Part shown: positions 25,789 through 35,223 of the stretch, piece by piece
How positions within the stretch are numbered: position 1 is the stretch's first letter
How the letters are laid out: each line of letters begins with the position of its first letter
Source: Pseudomonas sp. B21-048
GTDB taxonomy: Bacteria > Pseudomonadota > Gammaproteobacteria > Pseudomonadales > Pseudomonadaceae
Reading direction: 5' to 3'
DNA length: 64,000 nucleotides
Assembly (NCBI RefSeq): GCF_024748615.1
Contig: NZ_CP087168.1
Span: 1,240,001-1,304,000 of the forward strand
Notes under the pieces: model-generated
The model's database searches: none
The model's input: only the letters and a program-made list of their open reading frames with translations
Told to the model about the DNA's origin: nothing
Translations under genes and position numbers: made by a program

Positions 25789-27138
25789 ATGCAGAACTCG
25801 ACCCAAGCGGCGAATGCCTGGCGCATTCTGTTCCTGCTGTTCCTGGCCAATCTGTTCAACTTTTTCGACCGCACCATCCCGGCCATTATCATCGAGCCGA
25901 TCCGCATGGAGTGGCACCTCAGTGACTTTCAACTGGGGATCATCGGGACCGCATTCACCCTCGTTTACGCCATTGCCGGCCTGCCCCTGGGGCGATTGGC
26001 CGATACCGGTTCACGCAGCAAGCTGATGGGGTGGGGCCTGGCGGCATGGAGCGGGCTGACCGCGGTCAACGGGCTGGTGGGCAGTTTCTGGAGTTTCCTG
26101 ATCGTGCGCATGGGGATCGGCATCGGTGAAGCCAGTTACGCACCGGCTGCCAACTCGCTGATTGGCGATTTGTTCCCGGCTCATCGTCGGGCTCGGGCCA
26201 TGGGCATTTTCATGCTTGGCCTGCCGCTGGGGTTGCTGCTGGCGTTCTTCACCATTGGTGCGATGGTCAAGGCGTTCGACAGCTGGCGTGCACCGTTCTT
26301 CATTGCGGCGGTGCCGGGGTTGATTCTGGCGGTCTTCATGTTCTTCATCAAAGAACCGAAACGCGGCGCGGCGGAGAGCGTGCAAGTGTCTCAGGAACGC
26401 GTGGACCGGCCGATCCGCCGAGTGTTGGCAGTGCCGACGTTCCTGTGGCTGGTCATGGCAGGGCTGTGCTTCAATTTCGCGACCTATGCCTGCAACTCGT
26501 TTCTGGTACCGATGCTGCAGCGTTATTTTTTGCTGCCATTGCAGGATGCGGCGGTGGCGGTCGGGGTAATCGTTGGGGTGACCGGGCTGTTCGGCCTGAC
26601 GCTCGGCGGCTGGGTTGCCGACAAGATTCACCAGCGTGTGGCCAATGGGCGACTGCTGTTCGCAGCGCTCAGCCTGCTCATTTCGACCCTGTGTACGGCT
26701 TGGGCGCTGCACGCCGGCCGAATCGAGATTGGGGTATTTGTCGGGGTGTTCAGTTTGGGCTGGTTGTTCGCCTACAACTTCTATACCTGCGTGTACACGG
26801 CGATTCAGGACGTGATCGAACCGCGACTGCGGGCGACGGCGATGGCTTTATTCTTTGCCGGGTTGTATTTGTTGGGCGGTGGTTTGGGGCCGGTGGTGGT
26901 GGGAGGTTTGTCGGATCACTTTGCGCACTCGGCCATGCTCTCGGCCGGCGCCGAGCAGATGACCGAAGCGTTCAAGGCTGTTGGCCTGCATGACGCGATG
27001 TACCTGATTCCGGTGGCGTTGTTCTTTACGATGGTGTTTCTATTCCTGGCTTCGCGGTGTTTTGTGCGCGATGCCAAGCGGATGAAGGAAGGGTTGGTGG
27101 CGGTGGTTGAGCCGCAGATTCCGGCGGTCACTGCATAA
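25789..27138 (+). CDS. MFS transporter, spinster-like
   Basis: A 449-aa major facilitator with 12 predicted helices from the start at 25789 (MQNSTQAANAWRILFLLFLA). Motif A in loop 2-3 is visible as GRLADTGSRSKLMGWG, and GEASYAPAANSLIGDLFPAHRRARAM in helices 4-5 is typical of the spinster/aromatic-type branch. Upstream in-frame ATGs at 25708 and 25756 would add a soluble tail; AAAGAGA lies about 10 bases before 25789. The substrate is not known. A perfect REP palindrome and a terminator follow. Confidence 0.8.
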   Translation: MQNSTQAANAWRILFLLFLANLFNFFDRTIPAIIIEPIRMEWHLSDFQLGIIGTAFTLVYAIAGLPLGRLADTGSRSKLMGWGLAAWSGLTAVNGLVGSFWSFLIVRMGIGIGEASYAPAANSLIGDLFPAHRRARAMGIFMLGLPLGLLLAFFTIGAMVKAFDSWRAPFFIAAVPGLILAVFMFFIKEPKRGAAESVQVSQERVDRPIRRVLAVPTFLWLVMAGLCFNFATYACNSFLVPMLQRYFLLPLQDAAVAVGVIVGVTGLFGLTLGGWVADKIHQRVANGRLLFAALSLLISTLCTAWALHAGRIEIGVFVGVFSLGWLFAYNFYTCVYTAIQDVIEPRLRATAMALFFAGLYLLGGGLGPVVVGGLSDHFAHSAMLSAGAEQMTEAFKAVGLHDAMYLIPVALFFTMVFLFLASRCFVRDAKRMKEGLVAVVEPQIPAVTA

Positions 27139-27150
27139 TGATCGCCAAAT

Positions 27151-27181
27151 GATCGTTCCCACGCAGAGCGTGGGAACGATC
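27151..27181. repeat. REP palindrome, family A, copy 2
   Basis: Perfect 14-base arms GATCGTTCCCACGC / GCGTGGGAACGATC with a 3-base loop. Single-unit version of the family also seen at 10351, 36581 and 61700. Confidence 0.9.
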
Positions 27182-27188
27182 GGCAGAC

Positions 27189-27223
27189 AAAAAAAGGCCC
27201 GCATCGCTGCGGGCCTTCTTTTT
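27189..27223. terminator. Bidirectional terminator
   Basis: AAGGCCCGCA-TCGC-TGCGGGCCTT flanked by an A-run on the left and TCTTTTT on the right, between the convergent MFS gene and rapA. Confidence 0.9.
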
Positions 27224-27243
27224 ATAGCGGTGGAGGAGGGGTG

Positions 27244-30090
27244 TTAACCCGCCACCAACACCCGAATCGCTTCCAGGCGCAGCGCAGCCTTGTCGAGCAT
27301 GGCCAGGCCTTGCTCGCGTTGCTTGCGCAGGGCAACCAGTTCGCTGTCGCGCACGGTCGGGTTGACCGCTTGCAAGGCGGTCAGGCGTGCCAGTTCTTCG
27401 TCGGTATCCGCTGCCAGGCGACGTTGCGCCTCGGCGACGCGCTCGGCGTGACGCGGGGTGATCTTCTCTTCGCCGGCGTTGATCCGTGGCGTCAGCTGGT
27501 CGCGCTGGGCCTGGATGAACTTGTTGGCGCTGGCGCGGGGCACGCTTTCCAGTTGATCGTTCAGGGTTTCGAACGACACTCGCGTCGACAGGTCATTGCC
27601 GTTGGCATCGAGCAGGCAGCGCAGGGCGGCCGGCGGCAGGTAACGGCCCAGTTGCAGCGCGCGCGGAGCAACCACTTCGCTGACGTAGAGCAGTTCCAGC
27701 AACACGGTGCCTGGTTTCAGCGCCTTGTTCTTGATCAGCGCCACGGCGGTGTTACCCATCGAGCCGGACAGGACTAGGTCCATGCCGCCCTGAACCATCG
27801 GGTGTTCCCAGGTGATGAACTGCATGTCTTCGCGAGACAGCGCCTGGTTACGGTCGTAGGTGATGGTCACGCCTTCGTCGTCGCCCAGCGGGAAGCTGGC
27901 GTCGAGCATTTTTTCGCTTGGCTTGAGGATCAGCGCGTTTTCCGAATGGTCTTCGCTGTCGATGCCGAAGGCGTCGAACAGGGTTTCCATGTAGATCGGC
28001 AGGGCGAACTGATCGTCTTGTTCGAGGATGTCCTCGACCAGCGCATCACCTTCGCCAGCGCCACCGGAATTGAGTTCCAGCAAGCGGTCGCGACCGGTGT
28101 GCAGTTCGGCTTCCAGACGTTCACGTTCGGCGCGGGCTTCGTCGATCAGCGCTTGCCACTCGCCGTCATCGGCGGTTTCCAGCAGCGGCAGCAGGCGCGG
28201 GCCGAACTGATGCTGCAAGGCGTTGCCGGTCGGGCAGGTATTGAGGAACGCGTTCAGCGCTTCGTGATACCACTGGTACAGCCGCTCTTGCGGGCTGGTT
28301 TCCAGGTACGGCACGTGCAGCTCGATGATGTGCTTCTGACCGATCCGGTCGAGACGACCGATACGCTGCTCCAGCAGGTCCGGGTGCGACGGCAGATCGA
28401 ACAGCACCAGATGGTGCGAGAACTGGAAGTTGCGACCTTCACTGCCGATTTCCGAGCAGATCAGCACCTGAGCACCAAACTCTTCGTCGGCGAAGTAGGC
28501 GGCGGCGCGGTCACGCTCGAGGATGTTCATGCCTTCGTGGAAGACCGTGGCCGGAATGCCGGAACGTACGCGCAAGGCGTCTTCCAGGTCCATGGCGGTT
28601 TCGGCGTGGGCGCAGATCACCAGCACTTTGGTGCGCTTGAGCATTTTCAGGGTGTCGATCAGCCACTCGACACGCGGGTCGAATTTCCACCAGCGCTCTT
28701 CTTCGTTGGCGTCCGGCTGGGCCTGAAAGCTGACTTCCGGGTACAGCTCGGCATGATCGCCCAACGGCAGTTCGAGGTATTCGGCCGGGCACGGCAGCGG
28801 GTACGGGTGCAGTTTGCGCTCCGGGAAACCCTGCACGGCGGCGCGGGTATTACGGAACAGCACGCGGCCGGTGCCGTGACGGTCCAGCAGTTCGCGGACC
28901 AGACGGGCGCTGGCTTCGGTATCGCCATCGTTGACGGCGCTCAGCAGGGCTTCGCCTTCGTTGCCGAGGAAACCGTGGATGGTCTTGTGCGCTTCAGGCG
29001 ACAGGCGCCCCTGGTCCAGCAACTCCTGAACGGCTTCGGCCACCGGACGATAGTTTTCGCTCTCGGCGCGGAAGGCGTGCAGGTCATGGAAACGGTTCGG
29101 GTCGAGCAGGCGCAGACGGGCGAAGTGGCTGTCCTGACCCAGTTGTTCCGGGGTCGCGGTCAGCAGCAATACGCCGGGAATGACTTCGGCCAGTTGCTCC
29201 ACCAGTGAGTACTGAGGGCTGACCTGGTCTTCATGCCACACCAGGTGGTGCGCTTCGTCGACCACCAGCAAATCCCAGCCGGCCGCGAACAGTGCGTCCT
29301 GGGCTTTTTCGTCGTCCACCAGCCATTCGAGCGCAACCAATGCAAGCTGGGTGTCTTCGAACGGGTTGGCGGCATCGCTTTCGATAAAGCGTTCTTCATC
29401 GAACAGCGCGACTTGCAGGTTGAAGCGGCGGCGCATCTCCACCAGCCACTGGTGCTGCAGGTTTTCCGGCACCAAGATCAATACGCGATTGGCGCGGCCT
29501 GAGAGCAGTTGGCGATGGATCACCAGACCGGCTTCGATGGTCTTGCCCAGGCCCACTTCGTCTGCCAGCAGAACGCGTGGCGCGATACGGTCGGCGACTT
29601 CACGGGCGATGTGCAATTGGTGCGCGATCGGTTGCGCCCGCACGCCGCCCAGGCCCCAAAGGGAGGACTGCAACTGGCGGCTGGTGTGTTCCAGAGTGTT
29701 GTATCGCAGGGAGAACCAGGCGAGCGGGTCGATCTGTCCGGCGAACAAACGGTCGCTGGCCAGACGGAACTGAATGAAGTTCGACAGTTGGGTTTCCGGC
29801 AGGGTGACCACTTCGTTCTGCGCGTTGAGGCCGTGGTAGACCAGCAGGCCATCGACATCGTCGACTTCCTGGACGGTCAGTTTCCAGCCTTCGAAGTGAG
29901 TGATGCTGTCACCCGGCGAAAACCGTACGCGGGTGAGGGGCGCATTCCGTAGCGCGTACTGGCGAGTCTCGCCAGTGGCCGGATAGAGCACGGTCAACAA
30001 GCGGCCGTCCTGTGCCAGAACGGTGCCCAAACCCAGCTCGGCTTCGCTGTCACTGATCCAGCGTTGCCCCGGTTGATACTGCTGCGCCAT
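27244..30090 (-). CDS. rapA: RNA polymerase-associated helicase RapA
   Basis: A 948-aa Swi2/Snf2 ATPase that binds RNA polymerase and recycles it after transcription. An N-terminal Tudor-like part ([20 protein letters not shown]) is followed by helicase lobe 1 with [13 protein letters not shown] (Walker A) and VVDEAHH (Walker B), then lobe 2 with [21 protein letters not shown] and [11 protein letters not shown] (motifs V and VI). The C-terminal about 350 aa are RapA-specific. The length matches E. coli RapA (968 aa). Monocistronic. Confidence 0.95.
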   Translation of the reverse strand: MAQQYQPGQRWISDSEAELGLGTVLAQDGRLLTVLYPATGETRQYALRNAPLTRVRFSPGDSITHFEGWKLTVQEVDDVDGLLVYHGLNAQNEVVTLPETQLSNFIQFRLASDRLFAGQIDPLAWFSLRYNTLEHTSRQLQSSLWGLGGVRAQPIAHQLHIAREVADRIAPRVLLADEVGLGKTIEAGLVIHRQLLSGRANRVLILVPENLQHQWLVEMRRRFNLQVALFDEERFIESDAANPFEDTQLALVALEWLVDDEKAQDALFAAGWDLLVVDEAHHLVWHEDQVSPQYSLVEQLAEVIPGVLLLTATPEQLGQDSHFARLRLLDPNRFHDLHAFRAESENYRPVAEAVQELLDQGRLSPEAHKTIHGFLGNEGEALLSAVNDGDTEASARLVRELLDRHGTGRVLFRNTRAAVQGFPERKLHPYPLPCPAEYLELPLGDHAELYPEVSFQAQPDANEEERWWKFDPRVEWLIDTLKMLKRTKVLVICAHAETAMDLEDALRVRSGIPATVFHEGMNILERDRAAAYFADEEFGAQVLICSEIGSEGRNFQFSHHLVLFDLPSHPDLLEQRIGRLDRIGQKHIIELHVPYLETSPQERLYQWYHEALNAFLNTCPTGNALQHQFGPRLLPLLETADDGEWQALIDEARAERERLEAELHTGRDRLLELNSGGAGEGDALVEDILEQDDQFALPIYMETLFDAFGIDSEDHSENALILKPSEKMLDASFPLGDDEGVTITYDRNQALSREDMQFITWEHPMVQGGMDLVLSGSMGNTAVALIKNKALKPGTVLLELLYVSEVVAPRALQLGRYLPPAALRCLLDANGNDLSTRVSFETLNDQLESVPRASANKFIQAQRDQLTPRINAGEEKITPRHAERVAEAQRRLAADTDEELARLTALQAVNPTVRDSELVALRKQREQGLAMLDKAALRLEAIRVLVAG

Positions 30091-30201
30091 GCTGCCTGAC
30101 TCCCACCTTGAAAAAGCGGGCTATCTTAACGGAATGAGCCTTCAGGGCCAAAGGATTACATGCGTGCGCTGAGGGAGGATGCGAACTTTTCGTGGGATGA
30201 A

Positions 30202-30245
30202 GATCAAATCGTCCGAACGCGGCCCGAGCCGGCGCCAGCTCCTAC
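30202..30245. repeat. REP-like fragment, family B
   Basis: GATCAAATCGTCCGAACGCG followed by GCCCGAGCC and CAGCTCCTAC: one arm of the repeat seen complete at 23110-23235. Confidence 0.7.
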
Positions 30246-30331
30246 GGCGCCAAAGTGGATCGCAAGTTTGCGACCAATGGCTCAAGTCGCCATCCCCGCA
30301 GCCGACAGCCTGCTGACAGGAGACTAATAAT

Positions 30332-30673
30332 ATGTTGCCACCGATGCTCCCCTTGAGCGCCGTGCCGATCACTTCACAGAACGATCCAATCCGCCAGCGC
30401 CCGGATATTCCCCCCGTGGTGCCGGTGCAGGAAAGCTCCAACGAAAGCACCATCGACCTGCAAAAGCGCGACCCGGAAGAGGCGGGCTTGCAGTTGCGCG
30501 AAGAACAGCGTCGCAAACAAGAGCAGGAGCGCCGCCGCCGTGAGGCCGATGAAGACCCTGAAGAACACCTGGCGATTCCCGGTAATGAACTCAATGCCGA
30601 CAACACCGTACCGGTGGTGCCGTTGATGGAGGATCAGCCGCGTCAGGGGTTGTGGGTCGATATCGAGATCTGA
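30332..30673 (+). CDS. Conserved hypothetical, charged 113-aa protein
   Basis: A hydrophilic protein without signal or membrane segment. A proline-rich start (MLPPMLPLSAVPITSQNDPI) is followed by a highly charged, coiled-coil-prone stretch (EAGLQLREEQRRKQEQERRR) and a C-terminus QGLWVDIEI. From memory, similar proteins occur downstream of rapA in other Pseudomonas, often with misleading names. AGGAGA precedes the ATG. Function unknown; a structural or adaptor role is possible. Confidence 0.7.
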   Translation: MLPPMLPLSAVPITSQNDPIRQRPDIPPVVPVQESSNESTIDLQKRDPEEAGLQLREEQRRKQEQERRRREADEDPEEHLAIPGNELNADNTVPVVPLMEDQPRQGLWVDIEI

Positions 30674-30777
30674 AGTGTCGGACCGCTGGTCAGCGCCCGC
30701 GCCAGACCGCATTATTGGCGTAATCCTGCCGAGCGATGGGGCAGCTGAATTCACTTCCAAGCGACGCACTGAACGCC

Positions 30778-30939
30778 ATGAGCCAAGATGACAAACTGAT
30801 CGACCTCAACGCTGAACGCGCCAAACGTGTTCATGACCTTAATGAAAAGCGCCTGAACGAAGTGCGCCAGGCATTCGAACAGGCGATGCCGTTGGGCAAG
30901 GTGAAAAAAAAGCCCAAGAACAAACCGAAAAAACGTTGA
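30778..30939 (+). CDS. Small basic conserved hypothetical protein
   Basis: A 53-aa protein starting MSQDDKLIDLNAERAKRVHD with a very basic tail (KVKKKPKNKPKKR). The helix in the middle is amphipathic; the tail could bind nucleic acid. The start at 30778 is chosen because the residues before it, from an ATG at 30736, look like untranslated leader; this choice is not certain. Transcribed in the same direction as the 113-aa gene, 104 bases downstream. Confidence 0.6.
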   Translation: MSQDDKLIDLNAERAKRVHDLNEKRLNEVRQAFEQAMPLGKVKKKPKNKPKKR

Positions 30940-31004
30940 GACACCCTGCATCGGTTGATGCAGGTCAGTTATTTCCCTTCCTTTTACGCCCGTCTCGGGC
31001 GGCA

Positions 31005-31018
31005 TTGATCCCGGTCAA
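31005..31018 (+). promoter_or_regulatory. ANR/FNR-type box before ccoM
   Basis: TTGAT-CCCG-GTCAA matches the ANR/FNR consensus TTGAT-N4-ATCAA at 9 of 10 defined positions. Its centre is about 41 bases before a start point expected after the -10-like TAACTT (31041-31046), the classical activating distance. It predicts low-oxygen induction of ccoM. Confidence 0.75.
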
Positions 31019-31083
31019 TTTTTTCTCCTGCCCGATTGGTTAACTTAGCCCCATCGCAACACGGCAAGTGCAGGAGGCCAATC

Positions 31084-31194
31084 ATGTTTTTCGACAACGT
31101 GGTGATCGCCGGAGTGCTGACAGTCGGCCTCATGGTTCTGTTTTTTGCAGGGTTTGGATTTTTTATCTGGAAGGATTCGCACAAGCGGAAATAA
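31084..31194 (+). CDS. ccoM: cbb3 oxidase small subunit CcoM
   Basis: A 36-aa single-helix membrane protein (MFFDNVVIAGVLTVGLMVLF followed by FAGFGFFIWKDSHKRK). Sequence, length and the WKDS-K-K end match CcoM, the small subunit that stabilises cbb3-type cytochrome c oxidase in Pseudomonas. AGGAGG lies 8 bases before the ATG. An ANR-type box upstream and a terminator downstream make it a complete single-gene unit. No other cco gene is in the window, so it is encoded apart from the oxidase operon. Confidence 0.85.
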   Translation: MFFDNVVIAGVLTVGLMVLFFAGFGFFIWKDSHKRK

Positions 31195-31235
31195 CCGTAG
31201 GGTCTTTCTGGAGCAATGAGCACGCAAGGCATTTT

Positions 31236-31261
31236 GGGCGACTTCGGTCGCCCTTTTTTTG
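31236..31261 (+). terminator. Terminator of ccoM
   Basis: GGGCGAC-TTCG-GTCGCCC followed by seven T: a textbook intrinsic terminator with a UUCG tetraloop. Confidence 0.95.
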
Positions 31262-31323
31262 TCTGCGACTTTCTATTGGGTGCTCGCGCTCCCACATCGG
31301 TTGTGTGGCGAAATTGCAGCAAT

Positions 31324-31358
31324 AAAAAAGGCGCGAACCTCACGGAACGCGCCTTTTT
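31324..31358 (-). terminator. Terminator of pitA
   Basis: AAAAAGGCGCG / CGCGCCTTTTT arms with a 12-base loop, 14 bases past the pitA stop; T-runs on both strands. Confidence 0.85.
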
Positions 31359-31371
31359 CAATAGCGGTGTA

Positions 31372-32847
31372 TCAGCTACCCAGTGCCTTCGACGCCAGCC
31401 AGAACAGGCCGGCCGACAGGGCCACGGTAGCTGGCAGGGTCAGGACCCAAGCCAGCAGGATGGTTCTGACGGTGCCACCTTGCAGGCCGCTCTTGTTCGC
31501 GACCATAGTACCGGCCACGCCTGAAGACAGGACGTGAGTGGTGGAAACCGGCAGGCTGAAAATGTTGGCCATGCCGATCATGCACGCGGTGGTGATCTGC
31601 GCCGACATGCCTTGGGCATAGGTCATGCCTTGCTTGCCGATTTTCTCGCCGATGGTCAATACCACGCGTTTCCAGCCAACCATGGTACCCAGGCCGAGGG
31701 CCAGTGCGACCGCCAGAATCACCCAGAACGGGGCGTATTCGGTGGTGGTGGTCAGGTCTTTGCGCAGCTTGTCCAGGTCAGCTTTTTCACGAGCAGCGAG
31801 GCCTGGCAGCTTGGCGACTTTCTTCGCAGTGTCGTCCAGGCAGAGCAGGTAGCGACGTACTTCGATGCGGCTTTCCGACGGCAGCGAATGGTAGTCGGCT
31901 ACACCTTTAAGGGTGCCAAGCAGCGCTGCAATGGTCGGTTCGGTCTGTTGCGGGTTGCAACGGAATTTCTCCGGCAGATCGCCTTTGACGCTTTTGCCCA
32001 GTGCCAGGAACTCACCCAGGGATTCGCGGTTGCGCTCGTAGAACTGGCTCAGATGCAGGGTCGCATCGCGAGTCCGTTCGATCTGGTAGGTGGTGCTGTT
32101 CAGGTCGAGGACGAACTGCGCCGGCACAATACCGATCAGCACCAGCATGATCAGGCCGATACCTTTCTGGCCATCGTTCGAGCCGTGCACGAAGCTGACG
32201 GCCATTGCCGAAATCACCAGTACCAGACGGTTCCAGAACGGCGGGTGTTTCTTGTCGTCGATCTTGCGGCGCTGTTCCGGTGTCTTGTGCATCTTGGACA
32301 GCGGACGCCACCCTTTAAGGCCGATCAACACCAGGGCTGCGATCAGGAAACCGGCCATCGGCGAGAACACCAGGGACGCACCGATGTCGATCGCCTTCTG
32401 CCAGTTCACGCCATCGGCCAATGGAATGTCGTTGATCAGGGCGTTGGCCAGGCCTACACCGAGGATCGAACCGATCAGCGTGTGGGAGCTGGAGGCGGGG
32501 ATACCAAAGTACCAGGTGCCCAGGTTCCAGGTGATGGCGGCGGCGAGCAACGAGAACACCATGGCCAGCCCGTGACCGGTGTTCACATTGATCAGCAGTT
32601 CTACCGGCAGCAAATGGACGATGGCATACGCCACGCCCACACCGCCCAGCAGCACGCCGAGAAAGTTGAACACACCGGAAAAGAATACTGCCAGATGAGG
32701 CGGCATGGCTTTGGTGTAAATAACAGTGGCCACCGCGTTTGCGGTGTCATGAAAGCCGTTGATGAACTCGAACGCGAGGACAAAGGCCAGGGCGAGCAAG
32801 AGGCTCACAAGCACCCAAGCATCCAGTCCGCTGAATAAATCGATCAT
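31372..32847 (-). CDS. pitA: Inorganic phosphate transporter PitA
   Basis: A 491-aa low-affinity phosphate (metal-phosphate/H+) symporter of the inner membrane. The two PD001131-type repeats are seen as FEFINGFHDTANAVATVIYT near residue 27 and FVHGSNDGQKGIGL in the second half, each with GANDVANA-like residues. A soluble insertion of about 120 aa (RTRDATLHLSQFYERNRESL and onward) separates the halves, typical of the long PitA form. Single gene. Confidence 0.95.
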   Translation of the reverse strand: MIDLFSGLDAWVLVSLLLALAFVLAFEFINGFHDTANAVATVIYTKAMPPHLAVFFSGVFNFLGVLLGGVGVAYAIVHLLPVELLINVNTGHGLAMVFSLLAAAITWNLGTWYFGIPASSSHTLIGSILGVGLANALINDIPLADGVNWQKAIDIGASLVFSPMAGFLIAALVLIGLKGWRPLSKMHKTPEQRRKIDDKKHPPFWNRLVLVISAMAVSFVHGSNDGQKGIGLIMLVLIGIVPAQFVLDLNSTTYQIERTRDATLHLSQFYERNRESLGEFLALGKSVKGDLPEKFRCNPQQTEPTIAALLGTLKGVADYHSLPSESRIEVRRYLLCLDDTAKKVAKLPGLAAREKADLDKLRKDLTTTTEYAPFWVILAVALALGLGTMVGWKRVVLTIGEKIGKQGMTYAQGMSAQITTACMIGMANIFSLPVSTTHVLSSGVAGTMVANKSGLQGGTVRTILLAWVLTLPATVALSAGLFWLASKALGS

Positions 32848-33225
32848 GAAGGTTTTCTGACCCGGTCGTAAGGGGGCGCGATTATGCCAGAAAAGACTGC
32901 TAATCGATGCACTTGCTGCTCATCGGTAACATTCTTCAACGAATTTATTTGTGCCAATCCCCCAGGCCCCGGGTTTTTCCAGGGTTTTACAAGTCGTTGA
33001 ATTTACTTGGAAAGGCCGCAGCCACAAGGGTTTCTCCCATCGGCGACGAGAGGTTTGAACGCTTGTGTGAAATTTCTTGGAAGAGGGGCAGACAGGAGCC
33101 ATTTGCCTCATCCAATGGATGAGGAGACCGCTGCCCGCTTGTAGCGGGCACAAAAAGCATCATCCATACAACCCGCTTTTAACAGGTGTAGATGCAGGCT
33201 CTTGAAAGGATTCAAGCCGAGGCGG
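32848..33225. other. Gap with two hairpins, no gene seen
   Basis: Holds the pitA promoter side. Two hairpins follow one another at 33106-33124 (CCTCATCCA-A-TGGATGAGG, perfect) and about 33133-33152 (GCCCGCT/AGCGGGC). Neither has a clean T-run, so they may be RNA structural elements at the end of the small gene on the minus strand. Confidence 0.4.
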
Positions 33226-33489
33226 TCATGGCTCTTCGGCTTTGAGTTCCTTTTCCATCTTCTGCAATTCCTGGGTGAAGGCCTGATCCTGAACGGTGGC
33301 GCGTTTACGCCAGGGTTTGCGTTCGGGTTCGGGTTGAGCGGCATAGGTGGTGACTTCCCCGCCGTAAACTTCCTTGTAACGTTGTTCCTGGCGCTCAAGT
33401 TCCGCGCGCAGTTCGTCTTTCGTCACAGTGCTACCTGATTGAGTTGAGATTAATTCTGGTGAAACGCGCTGCATCGGTTTATTGACCAT
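33226..33489 (-). CDS. Conserved hypothetical protein, charged
   Basis: An 87-aa hydrophilic protein beginning [20 protein letters not shown] and rich in Glu/Gln/Arg helices ([38 protein letters not shown]), probably coiled-coil. The start could also be 33495, two codons upstream. I prefer 33489 because the stop codon of a small upstream frame (33479-33595) overlaps it, suggesting coupling. No family name known to me; similar proteins occur in other Pseudomonas. Confidence 0.6.
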   Translation of the reverse strand: MVNKPMQRVSPELISTQSGSTVTKDELRAELERQEQRYKEVYGGEVTTYAAQPEPERKPWRKRATVQDQAFTQELQKMEKELKAEEP

Positions 33490-33595
33490 GCTCATTGAAA
33501 GGACAATGCCTGACACGGCATCGTTCCCTCGGAGCAATCAATACGTCCTTGTTGCAGGCGGCCACGGCACCAGAGAAAAACAGCTGACGCAGCAT
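33479..33595 (-). CDS. Possible 38-aa leader peptide
   Basis: A short frame starting MLRQLFFSGAVAACNKDVLI with a very good ribosome site (AGGAGACTG before the ATG). It ends inside the start region of the next gene, overlapping by 11 bases. It could be a leader whose translation opens the downstream start. Evidence is limited to the ribosome site and the overlap; it may not be a stable protein. Confidence 0.3.
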   Translation of the reverse strand: MLRQLFFSGAVAACNKDVLIAPRERCRVRHCPFNEHGQ

Positions 33596-34095
33596 CAGTC
33601 TCCTGTTTCAGCGAGCGCGTTGGCAGAGCATATGAAATGAGCCTCAGGCGCTTGCTGCGGACAGCGGCAATGGATATTGCGCTGCCGGTTGGCGGAATCG
33701 GCACGTAAAAAACCGGTCGCCATTGAGATGCATTATAGCGGTCGATCCGAAGAACACTATCTCTTGAGAGTTAAAAGTAGTTCCTCATGTGTGATTGTTT
33801 TGTTGCTCGCAAAGTTTTATCGGTAACTACGGCGCAGGTGATGCCAGTTACAGCGGTGACTTTCTGGCGCCATTAAGCTGAGCAGATTATTACATCGTCC
33901 TCCTTTAAGTCAGTGACAGAAAATAACAACCGTGTTGTGCGGGGGAGTGGAAGCAGTATGGCTCACTATGAGCACCCATTATTGCGATTATCGGCCCATG
34001 GTTCGATAATCGCCCAATCTTGGGAGCCGATGGCTTGTGCGTCAGACCGAGAGCCGCTTGTAATAGTCGCTGATCCGTGTAGGAAACAAGCTGAT
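33596..34095. other. pcaR upstream region
   Basis: No further gene seen. The right part carries the pcaR promoter and the PcaR-type inverted repeat at 33984-34013. The left part (33596-33780) is the upstream side of the leader peptide frame. Confidence 0.4.
33984..34013. promoter_or_regulatory. PcaR box, autoregulation of pcaR
   Basis: Perfect inverted repeat GCGATTATCG / CGATAATCGC with a 10-base spacer. The right half, GTTCGATAATCGCCC, differs by one base from the PcaR target GTTCGATAATCGCAC known from P. putida. It lies 83 bases before the pcaR start. Confidence 0.8.
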
Positions 34096-34938
34096 ATGAA
34101 CGATCAAATGCGCAATTCCTTCGCTTCCGTGGCACCGCCGATCGTTGCCTCGCCCGCCAAGCGAATCCAGGCCCTGACCGGTGACCCGGATTTCATGACC
34201 TCCCTGGCCCGTGGCTTGGCGGTGGTGCAAGCGTTCCAGGAGCGCAAGCGGCACCTGACCATTGCGCAGATAAGCCATCGCACGGAAATTCCCCGCGCCG
34301 CTGTGCGACGTTGCCTACATACCCTGATCAAACTCGGCTACGCCACCACCGACGGACGTACCTATTCGCTGCTGCCCAAAGTACTGACACTGGGCCATGC
34401 CTATTTGTCGTCGACGCCATTGGCGGTTTCTGCCCAACCCTACCTGGACCGCATGAGCGAGCAACTGCACGAGGCCTGCAACATGGCCACACTGGAAGGC
34501 GATGATATTTTGTACATCGCGCGCTCGGCGACCACCCAGCGGCTGATTTCCGTCGACCTCTCGGTGGGCGGGCGACTACCGGCCTATTGCACGTCCATGG
34601 GCAGGATTCTTCTCGCGGCGCTGGACGACACGTCACTGCGTGAGTACCTCGACCATGCAGAGCTGCAAGCCAAAACCAGTCGCACCTTGCATACCCCCGA
34701 GGCGTTGCTCGAATGCCTGCAAGAGGTACGGCAACAAGGCTGGTGCATCGTCGATCAGGAACTGGAACAGGGCCTGCGCTCGATTGCCGTTCCGGTGTAC
34801 GACGCTTCCGGCCAAGTGGTGGCGGCGTTAAACGTCAGCACCCACGCCGGCCGGGTCAGTCGCAGTGAGCTGGAACAGCGTTTCCTGCCCGGCCTGCTAA
34901 GCGCCAGTCGTGATCTGAGCGCGCAACTCTTTGCCTAA
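34096..34938 (+). CDS. pcaR: IclR-family regulator PcaR
   Basis: A 280-aa IclR protein that activates pca genes in response to beta-ketoadipate. The winged helix is at about residues 35-90 (LTIAQISHRTEIPRAAVRRC) and the effector domain at about 100-278 (LSSTPLAVSAQPYLDRMSEQ, with SVGGRLPAYCTSMGRILLA). The start at 34096 is chosen because AGGAAA lies 9-14 bases before it and it gives the normal length; an earlier in-frame ATG at 33961 would read through the operator. It heads the pca cluster and is separated from pcaK by a PcaR box. Confidence 0.92.
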   Translation: MNDQMRNSFASVAPPIVASPAKRIQALTGDPDFMTSLARGLAVVQAFQERKRHLTIAQISHRTEIPRAAVRRCLHTLIKLGYATTDGRTYSLLPKVLTLGHAYLSSTPLAVSAQPYLDRMSEQLHEACNMATLEGDDILYIARSATTQRLISVDLSVGGRLPAYCTSMGRILLAALDDTSLREYLDHAELQAKTSRTLHTPEALLECLQEVRQQGWCIVDQELEQGLRSIAVPVYDASGQVVAALNVSTHAGRVSRSELEQRFLPGLLSASRDLSAQLFA

Positions 34939-34942
34939 GCTG

Positions 34943-34974
34943 TTCGATAAACGCACAGAGTCGCGTTTGTCGAA
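34943..34974. promoter_or_regulatory. PcaR box before pcaK
   Basis: TTCGATAAACGC / GCGTTTGTCGAA, an inverted repeat with one mismatch and an 8-base spacer. With the preceding G it reads GTTCGATAAACGCAC, one base from the P. putida PcaR target. Confidence 0.75.
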
Positions 34975-35223
34975 TTGACGCTCTTTCCCTTGGCTCATTA
35001 ATGTCGCGGCAGCGTCATCCGGCACTAGTTGGCCTTCAGCCGCCGGATCACGCCCCAATAACAATGAGAAGAGGCATTGTCATGCGCACGTTTCCCGACT
35101 GTCGCTGTTCCCACCGGTTTAGCTGCCGAAACCGAATCGCCTGATCCCGACCTCCTTTTCTAGTGACAGCGTCAGCTTCGGCTGGCACCTGTTCGACTGC
35201 GTTCTTTGCGTGGAATAAAAATA

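Noticed and set aside
27802..29208. 468-codon open frame antisense to rapA
   Set aside because: Shadow frame; helicase motifs are all on the minus strand.
35082..35144. 20-codon frame in the pcaK leader
   Set aside because: Fair ribosome site, but the length and composition give no support; probably chance.
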